NCBI RefSeq assembly: GCF_002269255.1
Contig: NZ_CP022823.1
Coordinates: 3,348,001 to 3,412,000, forward strand
Direction of reading: 5' to 3'
DNA from: Klebsiella quasivariicola
GTDB taxonomy: Bacteria > Pseudomonadota > Gammaproteobacteria > Enterobacterales > Enterobacteriaceae
DNA: 64,000 nucleotides
This document shows positions 33,254-41,208 of this stretch, one piece after another. The notes below the pieces were generated by a model. The model was not told the origin of the DNA, searched no databases, and saw only the letters and a list, made by a program, of their open reading frames with translations. Position 1 is the first letter of the stretch; every line of letters begins with the position of its first letter. Both the position numbers and the translations under genes were made by a program.

Positions 33254-34905
33254 TATGAGAATAGCCCAGTTAGTTTGCCTTTAATAACATCCCCCGCTCT
33301 GAAATAGCCGATGCCTTCAAAGATCGCGGCAAGTTTCTCTAATTGCTGAGTGGAAGCGTTTTCTTTGATCTTAAGTTTTTTCACTTCAACACTCTTCCCA
33401 TCGTTTTGCTCTTCAACAATATATTCTTCGTAGAATGAAAGAACAACATCATGGAATTGTTTTTTGATGGGCTCTCGGGTCAGCGAACTGAGTTTGGCCT
33501 CATCAAGATAAACAGGGCACTTAAGTTTGAGTGCACTGTTTTGCATTTTATTAGATTTCTTATTCAATTCATCTGCTGCACCGGTCAATGCATTCATCAT
33601 CTTCTGGAGTTTTAGAATTTTTTCTCCTTGCCGATTATGCGCATCCAGGGCGTCGTTAAACTTTCCAGAAATATAATTTAGATCATTAATTAGCGCGGAC
33701 AATGTGGATTGTGTCTGCTTGATGACTTCATTAAGCATGAGTTCCCGGCGCTTGGTTTTATCCAGTTCATTGGCACCCGTAAGATGACGAATCCCTTTAT
33801 AGGCACCTACACCTAATAACACCGCAACACCGATACCTGTTGCCATACTTGAAAAACCCAGCACGCCACCAAGTCCAAGTGTTGCAAGCCCAGAAGTGAT
33901 GCCCGCTGCGGACATACCGATGACAGAGCCAGAGAGATAGACAGCAGCGAGTGGCACGCCTACCGCACCTGCTTTTGCCGTAAGTTCTTTCATACTGCGT
34001 TTCAGCGCATCATCGGAAAAATCTTCCCGTAACATCTTAAAATCTTGCTGAATAGCCATTACTGCGAGTTCTATTTCTTCGTCAGTTACGCCCAGCAAAG
34101 GTTGCACTTGCTGAAGAAACGGGAATTTTTTATATTCACCTTCATTAACACTCATGAAAATGCTAATCAGGTCTTTAACAAGAGAGACTTTTATTGATTT
34201 GTTATGGCTTGGGACACATTCCCGGTCAATGATCGCAATTAATTCTTCAACCGGTATCAGACTGGATTCTGAACCGACATAACTACGCAGTGTAAACCGG
34301 GATTCAGTCGTTAACTCAAGTCGGGTCATCAACAAGAGAATTTCGGCAAATTCTTTTTTATCAACCTGACCATCATCTGAGAACGCCATGTTCACAATGA
34401 TTTTGACATAAGCCACTTTGAGAGCTTCTGACATTTCGGCAAGAGTGATGAGCTGATCTTCTTCTTTGAACTCATCAAAGTCACTGATGGTATGCTTAAG
34501 AATGTCGCTCAACTTCTTATAGTTGCACTCCATCAAGCCTTTGATTCGTTTTACCTCGCCATTTTTTAGTTTGAGGGAAACAGACTCTGTTCGCTTCTCC
34601 TTGCCTTTATCATTTACCGTGACATCTTCTATATATTCTACTGCTTCAATATTGCTGTAGAACAAGTCATAAGGACTTTCAAAAGCTTCTTTTATGACCA
34701 GTTTTTCACCGGTAAAAACGATGCCATCTTTTGCGCTACCAAATACCGTATTGTCATAAATGGCTAGCACAGTATTCAAGTTATCCACAACATTAAATGC
34801 TTTAGCGACATTATTCAGTTTTTTTTCAGGGATGCCAGGAGCCACAAAAACATTCTTACTTACTGAAGATAAATTTTCCTTAAGGAAAGTGTTGACGTTA
34901 CTCAC
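33253..34905 (-). CDS. Uncharacterised PH/TerB-like membrane protein, partner A of coupled pair
   Basis: 550 aa, start GTG at 34905 with AAGGAG seven bases upstream. Visible parts: a PH-like beta region (about 45-125, TVFGSAKDGIVFTGEKLVI), a helical TerB-like segment (about 155-290; IIVNMAFSDDGQVDKKEFAEI has the acidic TerB-style loop), a glycine/alanine-rich hydrophobic double span (about 315-375; GITSGLATLGLGGVLGF), a coiled coil (about 385-450), and a C-terminal soluble domain. The layout resembles a membrane sensor/effector. Homology to named systems cannot be settled by eye. Expressed with the 496-aa partner. Confidence 0.75.
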   Translation of the reverse strand: MSNVNTFLKENLSSVSKNVFVAPGIPEKKLNNVAKAFNVVDNLNTVLAIYDNTVFGSAKDGIVFTGEKLVIKEAFESPYDLFYSNIEAVEYIEDVTVNDKGKEKRTESVSLKLKNGEVKRIKGLMECNYKKLSDILKHTISDFDEFKEEDQLITLAEMSEALKVAYVKIIVNMAFSDDGQVDKKEFAEILLLMTRLELTTESRFTLRSYVGSESSLIPVEELIAIIDRECVPSHNKSIKVSLVKDLISIFMSVNEGEYKKFPFLQQVQPLLGVTDEEIELAVMAIQQDFKMLREDFSDDALKRSMKELTAKAGAVGVPLAAVYLSGSVIGMSAAGITSGLATLGLGGVLGFSSMATGIGVAVLLGVGAYKGIRHLTGANELDKTKRRELMLNEVIKQTQSTLSALINDLNYISGKFNDALDAHNRQGEKILKLQKMMNALTGAADELNKKSNKMQNSALKLKCPVYLDEAKLSSLTREPIKKQFHDVVLSFYEEYIVEEQNDGKSVEVKKLKIKENASTQQLEKLAAIFEGIGYFRAGDVIKGKLTGLFS

Positions 34906-34979
34906 AAATTTCTCCTTATTCGTTGCTGTGGGGCGAAGAGTAATTGACCCGTTTTTTTTTCAAAGCGTGATTATATCCA

Positions 34980-36138
34980 CTAAATAGCTGCGCGGAATAG
35001 TAGATCACTGAAAGGGAACTCAGCCCGGATTGTGCGATCTGAGCAATCGCCAAACCAACCAAAACCACCAACCGGACTGAGCGATGCCGATCATAGCACC
35101 AATACCCCGTGGCGATCGACGCCTGATGCAGAAAGCTATTCATAAAACGCGCGATAAAAATCATGCCCGCAGACTCACGGCCATGCTGATGCTTCATCGG
35201 GGTGAACGGGTCAGCGATGTTGCCAGAACTCTCTGTTGTGCCCGTTCATCCGTTGGTCGCTGGATTAACTGGTTTACGCACTCAGGTATTGAAGGCCTGA
35301 AATCCTTACCCGCAGGGCGCTCCCGACGCTGGCCTTTTGAACATATCTGCACCCTGTTACGTGAGCTGATAAAGCATTCTCCCCGCGATTTTGGTTATCA
35401 ACGTTCACGCTGGAGCACCGAATTACTGGCAATAAAAATCAATGAGATAACCGGTTGCCAGTTTCATGCAGGAACCGTTCGCCGCTGGTTGCCATCTGCG
35501 GGGCTTGTATGGCGCAGGGCCGCGCCAACTCTGCGTATCCGTGACCCACATAAAGATGAAAAGATGGCGGTAATCCACAAAGCGCTGGATGAATGCAGCG
35601 CAGAGCATCCGGTATTTTATGAAGATGAAGTGGATATCCACCTTAATCCTAAAATCGGTGCGGACTGGCAGTTGCGCGGACAGCAGAAACGGGTAGTGAC
35701 GCCGGGGTAGAACGAAAAATACTATCTGGCCGGCGCACTGCACAGTGGCACGGGTAAAGTCAGCTACGTGGGCGGCAACAGCAAAAGTTCAGCGCTGTTT
35801 ATCGCTCTGCTGAAGCACCTGAAAGCCACTTACCGGCGGGCGAAAACAATCACGCTGATCGTTGATAACTACATTATCCATAAAAGCCGCGAAACACAGC
35901 GCTGGTTGAAAGCAAATCCCAAGTTCAGGGTAATTTACCAGCCGGTTTACTCGCCGTGGGTGAATCATGTGGAACGGCCATGGCAGGCACTTCATGACAC
36001 GATAACCCGTAATCATTAGTGCCGCTCAATGTGGCAGTTACTGAAAAAGGTCCGCCATTTTATGGAAACCGCCAGCCCATTCCCCGGAGGAAAACATGGT
36101 CAGGCAAAAGTGTAGCGGTATTAGGCGCAGCTATTTAG
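34980..36138 (+). mobile_element. Decayed IS630-family element
   Basis: Bounded by 14-bp inverted repeats CTAAATAGCTGCGC (34980-34993) and GCGCAGCTATTTAG (36125-36138). Contains a transposase gene with two in-frame amber codons. The outer tips of the repeats have diverged and no clean TA duplication is visible, so the element is probably fixed in place. Confidence 0.75.
35084..36115 (+). pseudogene. IS630-type transposase with two internal stops
   Basis: 343 codons in one frame, broken by TAG at 35708-35710 and 36017-36019. The N-terminal HTH (RVSDVARTLCCARSSVGRW), and the DDE core residues in FYEDEVDIHLNPK, TLIVDNYIIHK and NHVERPWQALHD are intact. Both stops fall where relatives are likely to have Gln (CAG to TAG). 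Not functional unless amber codons are suppressed. Confidence 0.88.
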
Positions 36139-36500
36139 GAGTGTCACATCTTGTCATTAGCACATAGATATATGATTGAAATATAAAAATGAGCATGCCA
36201 TTTAGGCAAGTAAATTATTCACAAAATACTAAAAGGATACATGAGGCTGTTCTATCTCTTGAGTGAAATAAAATATAACCCGCTATTAACTAAAGAAATT
36301 AAGTAAAACACCATAAAATCACCACGAGATGCAACGTGCTTGACGCTGAGAACTATGTGACGATTAACACTTAAAAAGGAACTCAACGCATCGTCCGCTC
36401 CTGGCACTCAGTGGATATCTTAGCTTTGCCTAACCCCGCAATAATTAAACTTAACTTTGACATCCCGTACCAGCTGCTGTTGATTCTGTTTAAGGCATAA
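36139..36500. other. About 360 bp without a gene
   Basis: AT-rich spacer between the IS630 remnant and the PerC-like gene. No ribosome site plus open frame, hairpin or promoter strong enough to call. Confidence 0.4.
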
Positions 36501-36941
36501 TCAGCACCTCGCCGCGTTGCGCAGGCAGCGGTTGCGCATTCTGGTAAGCAACCAGAGCTCGTTTGCTGTTGTCGTCATTCCAAGCATTGATGTGTAAACA
36601 GTCGCAGCCCGGCGCCACAGCTTTTTGTCTTCCAGCGTCTTCGCCAGGGACAGTGCGTTTTGGACTTTTTTCACATCCTCTTCAGATAATGGTGTTGCAG
36701 TCTGCGGCAGGGCAACATCGGGAACCTCAACGCCTGCAACCACTCGATAGACATACTGGTAGCCGTTATGGGTACGATGGAGATTTCCCGCGGCATGGAG
36801 CTGCCGCAGCAAGTTACCTGCTGTACTGGCTTGCAAGTCGAGCGCATCGCAGACATCCTGCAGGACGCATTCTGGCGTCCGGCTAACGATGGCAAGCACC
36901 ATCTGTGCTTTGGTTACTTTGGTTTTTGATTGTTTGGTCAT
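36501..36941 (-). CDS. PerC-like regulator
   Basis: 146 aa from the ATG at 36941 inside the intercistronic motif. The N-terminal 70 residues look like a winged helix (TKAQMVLAIVSRTPECVLQDVCDALDL), and the C-terminus carries the PerC signature LEDKKLWRRAATVY followed by RMRNRCLRNA. PerC-family proteins activate transcription of host or phage genes. Last gene of the replication operon before the cargo block. Confidence 0.8.
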   Translation of the reverse strand: MTKQSKTKVTKAQMVLAIVSRTPECVLQDVCDALDLQASTAGNLLRQLHAAGNLHRTHNGYQYVYRVVAGVEVPDVALPQTATPLSEEDVKKVQNALSLAKTLEDKKLWRRAATVYTSMLGMTTTANELWLLTRMRNRCLRNAARC

Positions 36942-36953
36942 GGTCAAAACTCG
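36939..36953 (-). repeat. Intercistronic motif copy 3
   Basis: CGAGTTTTGACCATG on the minus strand, immediately after the P stop; the ATG is the PerC-like start. Confidence 0.7.
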
Positions 36954-36954
36954 T

Positions 36955-37626
36955 TTACTTGGTTAAACCTGCCGCCTTGCGGCGTTTGTACTCTTCCATC
37001 AGAATCTGTGCTGGCGTCGGTCCTGCAGGATGTCTCGGTGCTGCCAACTGCTGACGAATTGGCGGAATCGAAAACCCGTTAGCCAGGTGTTTGGTCCATT
37101 TCGTGAGTAAGTTTTCTGCCAGTTTTTTCAGCTCTCCCTCCGTCAGGTTCCTCTCCACTCCAGTTCTGCGCATCTCAATGCAAATGTGATAGAGAACATC
37201 CTGTTTCCATGGATATTTGTCGCTGCCCGAGTATCGGTAAGACTCATTCCTCCAGCGCTTGTATTCCGCCATTACAGATTCGGATGTCAGATTGAACGGG
37301 TTAGCACCGCTGGCAGATACCAGAGCAACGAATTCAGCCAGATCCGGTGGCCATGTGTTACCCGCGGCGCAGCGCTCCATGCACTGACTGCAGACCAGAG
37401 TAATCTGGGCTTCACTCATCGATCCAATCTGGGCAATCCACATATCCGAGGGCGCCGCCCCGTTCTTCTGGGTCCACCGGTTCGAAAATATTTCCCCCAT
37501 GACTGTCCATAGCCGCCATGCCGTATCCGCCGCCAGCAAGTCCGTTTTGCTTTTCCCAGCGTTCTCTGGCTGCCTGAATTTCCTGAACAGCCCGGGATGC
37601 GGTGTTAACTGGTTGAATTCCTGCAT
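36955..37626 (-). CDS. Replication protein P-like helicase loader
   Basis: 223 aa from the ATG at 37626 (MQEFNQLTPHPGLFRKF), preceded by GGAGG. Pattern follows lambda P: AWRLWTVMGEIFSNRW, TWPPDLAEFVALV, SDKYPWKQDVLYHICIEMRR, LLTKWTKHLANGFSIPP and a basic C-terminus EEYKRRKAAGL. It loads host DnaB at the phage origin. It overlaps the 3' end of the O-like gene by 215 bases in another frame. Confidence 0.82.
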   Translation of the reverse strand: MQEFNQLTPHPGLFRKFRQPENAGKSKTDLLAADTAWRLWTVMGEIFSNRWTQKNGAAPSDMWIAQIGSMSEAQITLVCSQCMERCAAGNTWPPDLAEFVALVSASGANPFNLTSESVMAEYKRWRNESYRYSGSDKYPWKQDVLYHICIEMRRTGVERNLTEGELKKLAENLLTKWTKHLANGFSIPPIRQQLAAPRHPAGPTPAQILMEEYKRRKAAGLTK

Positions 37627-38395
37627 GGTCTTTACCTCCGGTTGCTGGTTGTGGTTTAGATTTGGCTCTGGCACTTATCACGCTGCGGGCAAATTTCTGC
37701 TCCCACTGAATCTGAGTGAACACTTTCCCCTCGGATTTCCAGTACGCGATGAACTCTGCCAGCTCTGTCGGCAGGTATGCCGGTTCGGGAAGCGCTATAC
37801 CCCAGGTAGCAGCCAGCCGCGGCCAGTCCTGTGACGGCAGCCAAAGGTCGTGCATGGCGAATTTCCCGATCGGAATATCCACTCCAGGCAGATACTGAGG
37901 TTGCTGGGGAAAATTTCTCTCCTGCGCATAGAGAGTGGGGTTTGATCCTTTTCCTTTCCCTTCCCTTCCTTTTCCGTCAGTGAGTCCTCCATGAGGATTC
38001 ACTGAGTCCTCACTGAGCCCTCCTTGATTAGGAGCTCTCTTTTCTTCCTTTCCTGCCTTAGACTCAGTGAATTCTGGCGGAAGAGGTATTTTTGAGGCCG
38101 AAGGCCTGTTTATTTTTTGATGCTTAAGGAAACCTTTAATCTGCAAATAGCAGACATCATTCACTGAATACTCAGTGAGTAATCCATGAGTAATCAGTTC
38201 CTGTATTAGTGGTTCGCAATCGAGCGCGTCCGCAGGGAAGATTTGCATCTTCAACCGTTTTGGCGAACGCTCAAGGCATCCCATATCGTTGGCGAAGTTG
38301 AACAACCCGATAAACAGGAGACGCGCTGGAATTGAACATTCCACCACCTTCTCATCTGTCCAGAATTCAGGTTTAACTGTTCTGATGCGGGCCAT
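37412..38395 (-). CDS. Replication initiator O-like protein with DnaT domain
   Basis: 327 aa. The N-terminal winged-helix part (MARIRTVKPEFWTDEKVVECSIPARLLFIGLF) binds phage origin DNA in this family. A disordered linker (about 110-165) contains GKGREGKGKGS. A DnaT-like domain follows (IGKFAMHDLWLPSQDWPRL to FTQIQWEQKFARSVI, about 175-245). The linker-coding DNA is purine-rich and contains short repeats (about 37945-38010), a plausible place for the origin as in lambda O. Confidence 0.85.
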   Translation of the reverse strand: MARIRTVKPEFWTDEKVVECSIPARLLFIGLFNFANDMGCLERSPKRLKMQIFPADALDCEPLIQELITHGLLTEYSVNDVCYLQIKGFLKHQKINRPSASKIPLPPEFTESKAGKEEKRAPNQGGLSEDSVNPHGGLTDGKGREGKGKGSNPTLYAQERNFPQQPQYLPGVDIPIGKFAMHDLWLPSQDWPRLAATWGIALPEPAYLPTELAEFIAYWKSEGKVFTQIQWEQKFARSVISARAKSKPQPATGGKDHAGIQPVNTASRAVQEIQAARERWEKQNGLAGGGYGMAAMDSHGGNIFEPVDPEERGGALGYVDCPDWIDE

Positions 38396-38430
38396 CTGAA
38401 ACCTCTTATTAACCAGCTGGTGCTGGTGGT

Positions 38431-38445
38431 CATTGTCAAAACTCG
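38431..38445 (-). repeat. Intercistronic motif copy 4
   Basis: CGAGTTTTGACAATG on the minus strand, directly after the YdaT-like stop. Its ATG opens a short reading frame that overlaps the O-like start. Confidence 0.65.
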
Positions 38446-38446
38446 A

Positions 38447-39001
38447 TTAGAAAAACTGCGGCGCTACGGCGCTAATGCTCGCCAGAAGTGGTCCCGCCGC
38501 ATCTGCAGGAAGCATGTTAAAAAGTGCAATTGCTGCCTCCCGAATTTCACGCTCTAACTTCTGCAACGGAGCACCAAGCAATTTTGCCTGGTGCGCTTCG
38601 CTACACTCTTTGATTGCTTGAGCCACCAGCTCGCTTTCAGTCAATCCACGTTTCAATCCGTGTTTGCGCGCAATCTCAATAGGCATCGCATCAGCGATCG
38701 CTCCTGAAAGCTGCATGACGTAGCTGGTGTACTTCTCTGATCCGGATTCGTTTTTCAGGTAGCGGTACAGATTCTGTTTATTGACGTTTATTCCGCGACC
38801 GTTTTGTTTTCTCCATTGCTCATCCACCAGCTGCGCGATGTGGTCCTGTGCACGTCCAGGTAAAGTCGACTCCCATTCCTGAACGGCAGCAAAAATTGCT
38901 CTACTCTTCATCCGAGCCCGGCGTAGACCGGAAAACTGATTTTCTGAGTTCAGTTGCAGGCCCATTACCGGGTTATGATTTTTAAAAGAGATGGTTTGCA
39001 T
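38447..39001 (-). CDS. YdaT-like regulator in the cII position
   Basis: 184 aa. Central and C-terminal parts (VNKQNLYRYLKNESGSEKY, SGAIADAMPIEIARKHG, LEREIREAAIALFNMLPAD) resemble YdaT of Rac-type prophages, which takes the place of CII as a DNA-binding activator and is toxic when overproduced. Located directly downstream of the YdaS/Cro-like gene and upstream of O, exactly as in Rac. Confidence 0.7.
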   Translation of the reverse strand: MQTISFKNHNPVMGLQLNSENQFSGLRRARMKSRAIFAAVQEWESTLPGRAQDHIAQLVDEQWRKQNGRGINVNKQNLYRYLKNESGSEKYTSYVMQLSGAIADAMPIEIARKHGLKRGLTESELVAQAIKECSEAHQAKLLGAPLQKLEREIREAAIALFNMLPADAAGPLLASISAVAPQFF

Positions 39002-39003
39002 GC

Positions 39004-39225
39004 TTACTCCTTCGGTAATCCATCCGTTGGGTTTGGGTAGAGATCTGGTCTGAGTTCATGCGGAGTAACTTTCCACTCCAATGCCTTACTGACTTTCAGA
39101 ACCAACTCGCCGGGAACTTTATGTTTGAACCAACCATTTACTGTTTGTGCTCGCCGATTAAGCCGCCGTCCGATTTCCGATTGGCTACACACGGCAAGTA
39201 ATTTTTTTTGAAGTGATGGCTTCAT
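39004..39225 (-). CDS. YdaS/Cro-like HTH protein
   Basis: 73 aa from the ATG at 39225 (MKPSLQKKLLAVCSQSEIG). Helix-turn-helix SEIGRRLNRRAQTVNGWFKHKVPGEL, then VSKALEWKVTPHELRPDLYP, the signature of YdaS/Cro-type early regulators. Divergent from the RacR-like repressor, controlled by the 39241-39265 operator. A GTG at 39237 is an alternative start. Confidence 0.85.
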   Translation of the reverse strand: MKPSLQKKLLAVCSQSEIGRRLNRRAQTVNGWFKHKVPGELVLKVSKALEWKVTPHELRPDLYPNPTDGLPKE

Positions 39226-39240
39226 ACGTTGCCCCACTAA

Positions 39241-39265
39241 AAACTGTAAATTTGAATTACAGTTT
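39241..39265. promoter_or_regulatory. Repressor operator
   Basis: Perfect 9-bp inverted repeat AAACTGTAA...TTACAGTTT with a seven-base spacer. It overlaps the -10 area of a leftward promoter whose -35 TTGACA reads on the minus strand at 39285-39290. Confidence 0.75.
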
Positions 39266-39360
39266 AATCAGTTTATTTCGATAGTGTCAAATCATTCGAT
39301 ATGAGGCCTGAAGAAAAAATCTGTATAATCTTTCTCATGTGTTTGTTTGGGTGGATGAAG

Positions 39361-39750
39361 ATGAACTTTGGTGTTCGACTGCAACGAGTCTTAGATGAGA
39401 TAGGAATGTCTCAATCAGAACTGGGGCGGAGGATCGGTGCGACATCCCAATCAGTGAATGGCTGGTGTCAGGCTGGAATCCTTCCCAGAAAAGAAATGCT
39501 TGAGCAACTTCCTGATATAACAGGAAAACCTTTGTATTGGTTTTTCATGACAGATGAAGACGAAGAGACGCTGCAGCCGCCAAGATCGGAAGATATCTAT
39601 GTCCTTACCCCGGAGACCAAAAAGCTCATAGAAATTTACGATCAGCTTCCTCAAGTGGAGCAAGAACGATTCGTCGGGTTAATGCAGTTAAGGTTGGAAG
39701 AACTCGATGCTTTCATGAACGAATATTTAATGAAACGAAAGAAAGACTAG
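39361..39750 (+). CDS. RacR-like prophage repressor
   Basis: 129 aa from the ATG at 39361 (MNFGVRLQRVLDEIGMSQS), GGTGG upstream; ATG at 39355 is also possible. HTH region SQSELGRRIGATSQSVNGWC. The C-terminal half (TPETKKLIEIYDQLPQVEQERF) is a short helical domain, not an S24 peptidase, so RecA-driven self-cleavage is not expected; induction must use another route. Divergent from YdaS/YdaT, as RacR in Rac. A -10 TATAAT lies at 39324-39329. Confidence 0.85.
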   Translation: MNFGVRLQRVLDEIGMSQSELGRRIGATSQSVNGWCQAGILPRKEMLEQLPDITGKPLYWFFMTDEDEETLQPPRSEDIYVLTPETKKLIEIYDQLPQVEQERFVGLMQLRLEELDAFMNEYLMKRKKD

Positions 39751-39776
39751 AACAGCCTTCCCCCCCTTCATAAGCG

Positions 39777-39797
39777 CCGCCTTCGGGCGGTTTTTTT
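39777..39797 (+). terminator. Terminator after the repressor gene
   Basis: CCGCC-TTCG-GGCGG followed by seven T. Confidence 0.85.
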
Positions 39798-39850
39798 GTG
39801 CCTGCTCCCCACCTCACATCCAATTCTGAAATTTAAATCATCAGTTTTAA

Positions 39851-39879
39851 TTGACAGCTGTAGTTTATATCGATAATAC
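39851..39879 (+). promoter_or_regulatory. Early rightward (PL-equivalent) promoter
   Basis: TTGACA, 17-base spacer, TAATAC; drives the plus-strand recombination/integration operon. A 140-base leader follows before the first small gene. Confidence 0.75.
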
Positions 39880-40022
39880 TATCTCCGTCCTATGACGTCA
39901 TCGAGGCAGGAAGCCCACGTAGTAGCTGCCGGCGGCATACGAAACACCGGATGAGATGACAGCAATATCAATCGCAGCAGGTTCAACGTTCGGCTGCCCG
40001 GCCTTAAGGGAAGGAAATGAGT

Positions 40023-40145
40023 ATGGATAAAGCATATGAAGACTATTTTGAAAACCTCTCTGAAGGTGAAGAGGCATTGAGTTTCAGCGAGTTTACCGCA
40101 GCACTTTCAGGTAAGCCGGCAGACTGCGCCTCCTCTGAAATGTAA
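40023..40145 (+). CDS. Small acidic early protein
   Basis: 40 aa (MDKAYEDYFENLSEGEEALS ...), strongly acidic, with a very good ribosome site GGAAGGAAATGAGT. First gene after the early promoter; no function recognised. Small early phage proteins of this kind often inhibit host processes. Confidence 0.6.
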   Translation: MDKAYEDYFENLSEGEEALSFSEFTAALSGKPADCASSEM

Positions 40146-40198
40146 TGGAAATCCTGCGCGCTTCGTGGTGGTGAATTGCAGGGTGAAAAAGCTCACTC

Positions 40199-40315
40199 GT
40201 GAAGATCAGCGTCACGACACCACCGACGAAGCGCGTCGAAGTGGTGAAAATAAAAAATCTGGGTTTGCAATGCGGTGAATGCGGCTATGCGCACGCGACA
40301 CAGTTAAAAAAGTAA
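40199..40315 (+). CDS. Small zinc-knuckle-like early protein
   Basis: 38 aa from GTG at 40199 (VKISVTTPPTKRVEVVKIKN) ending LQCGECGYAHATQLKK. The CGEC pair could bind metal, perhaps as a dimer. Start is uncertain and the ribosome site is weak. Confidence 0.4.
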   Translation: MKISVTTPPTKRVEVVKIKNLGLQCGECGYAHATQLKK

Positions 40316-40379
40316 ACATGGCGGTTATTCACACGTTGTGGGGAAAAAGTTGTCGGCGGTAGTTGTTAACTGGCTGCCG

Positions 40380-40398
40380 TCACCGGGAGGCACCCGGC
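40380..40398 (+). repeat. 19-mer hairpin shared with the late leader
   Basis: TCACCGGGAGGCACCCGGC, able to fold CCGGG/CCCGG; the same 19 bases occur on the minus strand at 25361-25379. Sits in the leader of the small-gene cluster beginning at 40447. Confidence 0.6.
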
Positions 40399-40446
40399 GC
40401 CGCATTGCAAAACCACATCCTAATACTGAGTTAACTGGAGATAACT

Positions 40447-40569
40447 ATGAAGGATTTTGCCCGAGTACCTACCGGGAACCAGGCGACCCGCCTGAACTGG
40501 TTCGAGGTGAGACTTCGCCAGCTGTGTTACTTGCTGGCGCAGAAAGGAAACCCTGAGGCTGAGGCATGA
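40447..40569 (+). CDS. Small early protein
   Basis: 40 aa (MKDFARVPTGNQATRLNWFE VRLRQ...), TGGAGAT ribosome site, basic and amphipathic helical. Stop overlaps the start of the DUF1482 gene (ATGA). No function recognised. Confidence 0.6.
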   Translation: MKDFARVPTGNQATRLNWFEVRLRQLCYLLAQKGNPEAEA

Positions 40570-40760
40570 ATACCCTGTTTGCCCTTGTCATCAGCGTATG
40601 TGCTCTCACTGGTGAATGCTCTGATGTTCTGATCGGTGTTTATCCATCAGAGGCCAGTTGCAACAGCAACGCCGATGAACAAAAAGTACAGGGCCAGTGC
40701 CTCCCCTACCGAAATGCACAAAACATGGCTGACGACCAACAGCCTGCAGTGAGTTTTTGA
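40566..40760 (+). CDS. DUF1482 family protein
   Basis: 64 aa. MNTLFALVISVCALTGECSD followed by IGVYPSEASCNSNADEQ and GQCLPY matches the small DUF1482 proteins of lambdoid early regions. The hydrophobic N-terminus is signal-peptide-like and four cysteines suggest disulfides in the periplasm. Function unknown. Confidence 0.8.
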   Translation: MNTLFALVISVCALTGECSDVLIGVYPSEASCNSNADEQKVQGQCLPYRNAQNMADDQQPAVSF

Positions 40761-40762
40761 AT

Positions 40763-40778
40763 CGAGTTTTGACCAATG
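40763..40778 (+). repeat. Intercistronic motif copy 1
   Basis: CGAGTTTTGACCAATG, just after the DUF1482 stop; its ATG is in frame with the Rrf2-like gene nine codons upstream of the preferred start. Confidence 0.7.
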
Positions 40779-40802
40779 GCCGTTACGGCCGGAGAAGTGA
40801 TT

Positions 40803-41147
40803 ATGGAATTTGGAATGAAACGCGTTCTGGCATCTGTCCAGGCCGCCGCCACTTTGAATAAGCTCTATGACGGCTCGCCCGTTTCACTGACGGCCATCAG
40901 TAAAGAGTCAAAGCTGTCTACTTCATACCTTGAGCAGATCTTCAAAAAGCTGCGGGCGGGTAACCTGGTAATTTCACAGCGTGGCCCAGGTGGTGGTTAT
41001 AGCCCCCGCGGCGATGACATCACCGTTACAGAAGTGATCACTGCGGTATCTAAACTGCCAGCCCATAAAACTTTTGAGCCTATCCTGCGAGCGCTTGACG
41101 ACGTTCGCGTATCACAGCTGCTGCGGGGCGATTCGCCAGCCCCATAA
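40803..41147 (+). CDS. Rrf2-like transcriptional regulator
   Basis: 114 aa from the ATG at 40803 with GGAG upstream; the ATG at 40776 in the repeated motif would add nine residues. Rrf2/IscR winged helix: SLTAISKESKLSTSYLEQIFKKL and the wing ISQRGPGGGYSP. The three cluster-binding cysteines of IscR are absent, so it should not carry an Fe-S cluster. May tune phage or host genes. Confidence 0.85.
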   Translation: MEFGMKRVLASVQAAATLNKLYDGSPVSLTAISKESKLSTSYLEQIFKKLRAGNLVISQRGPGGGYSPRGDDITVTEVITAVSKLPAHKTFEPILRALDDVRVSQLLRGDSPAP

Positions 41148-41208
41148 AGCACAAAACCCGCGCAAGGCGGGTTAAGTACCCGGTCAGCCGACCAAAGCTT
41201 TCCGGAAT

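Noticed and set aside
37945..38010. Considered as a definite replication origin
   Set aside because: Purine-rich repeats inside the O-like gene fit the expected place, but no clear iterons can be delimited by eye, so it is mentioned only under the O-like gene.
40338..40556. 72-codon plus-strand frame
   Set aside because: Overlaps the better supported 40-codon gene at 40447 with its ribosome site and ATGA link to DUF1482; no features of its own.
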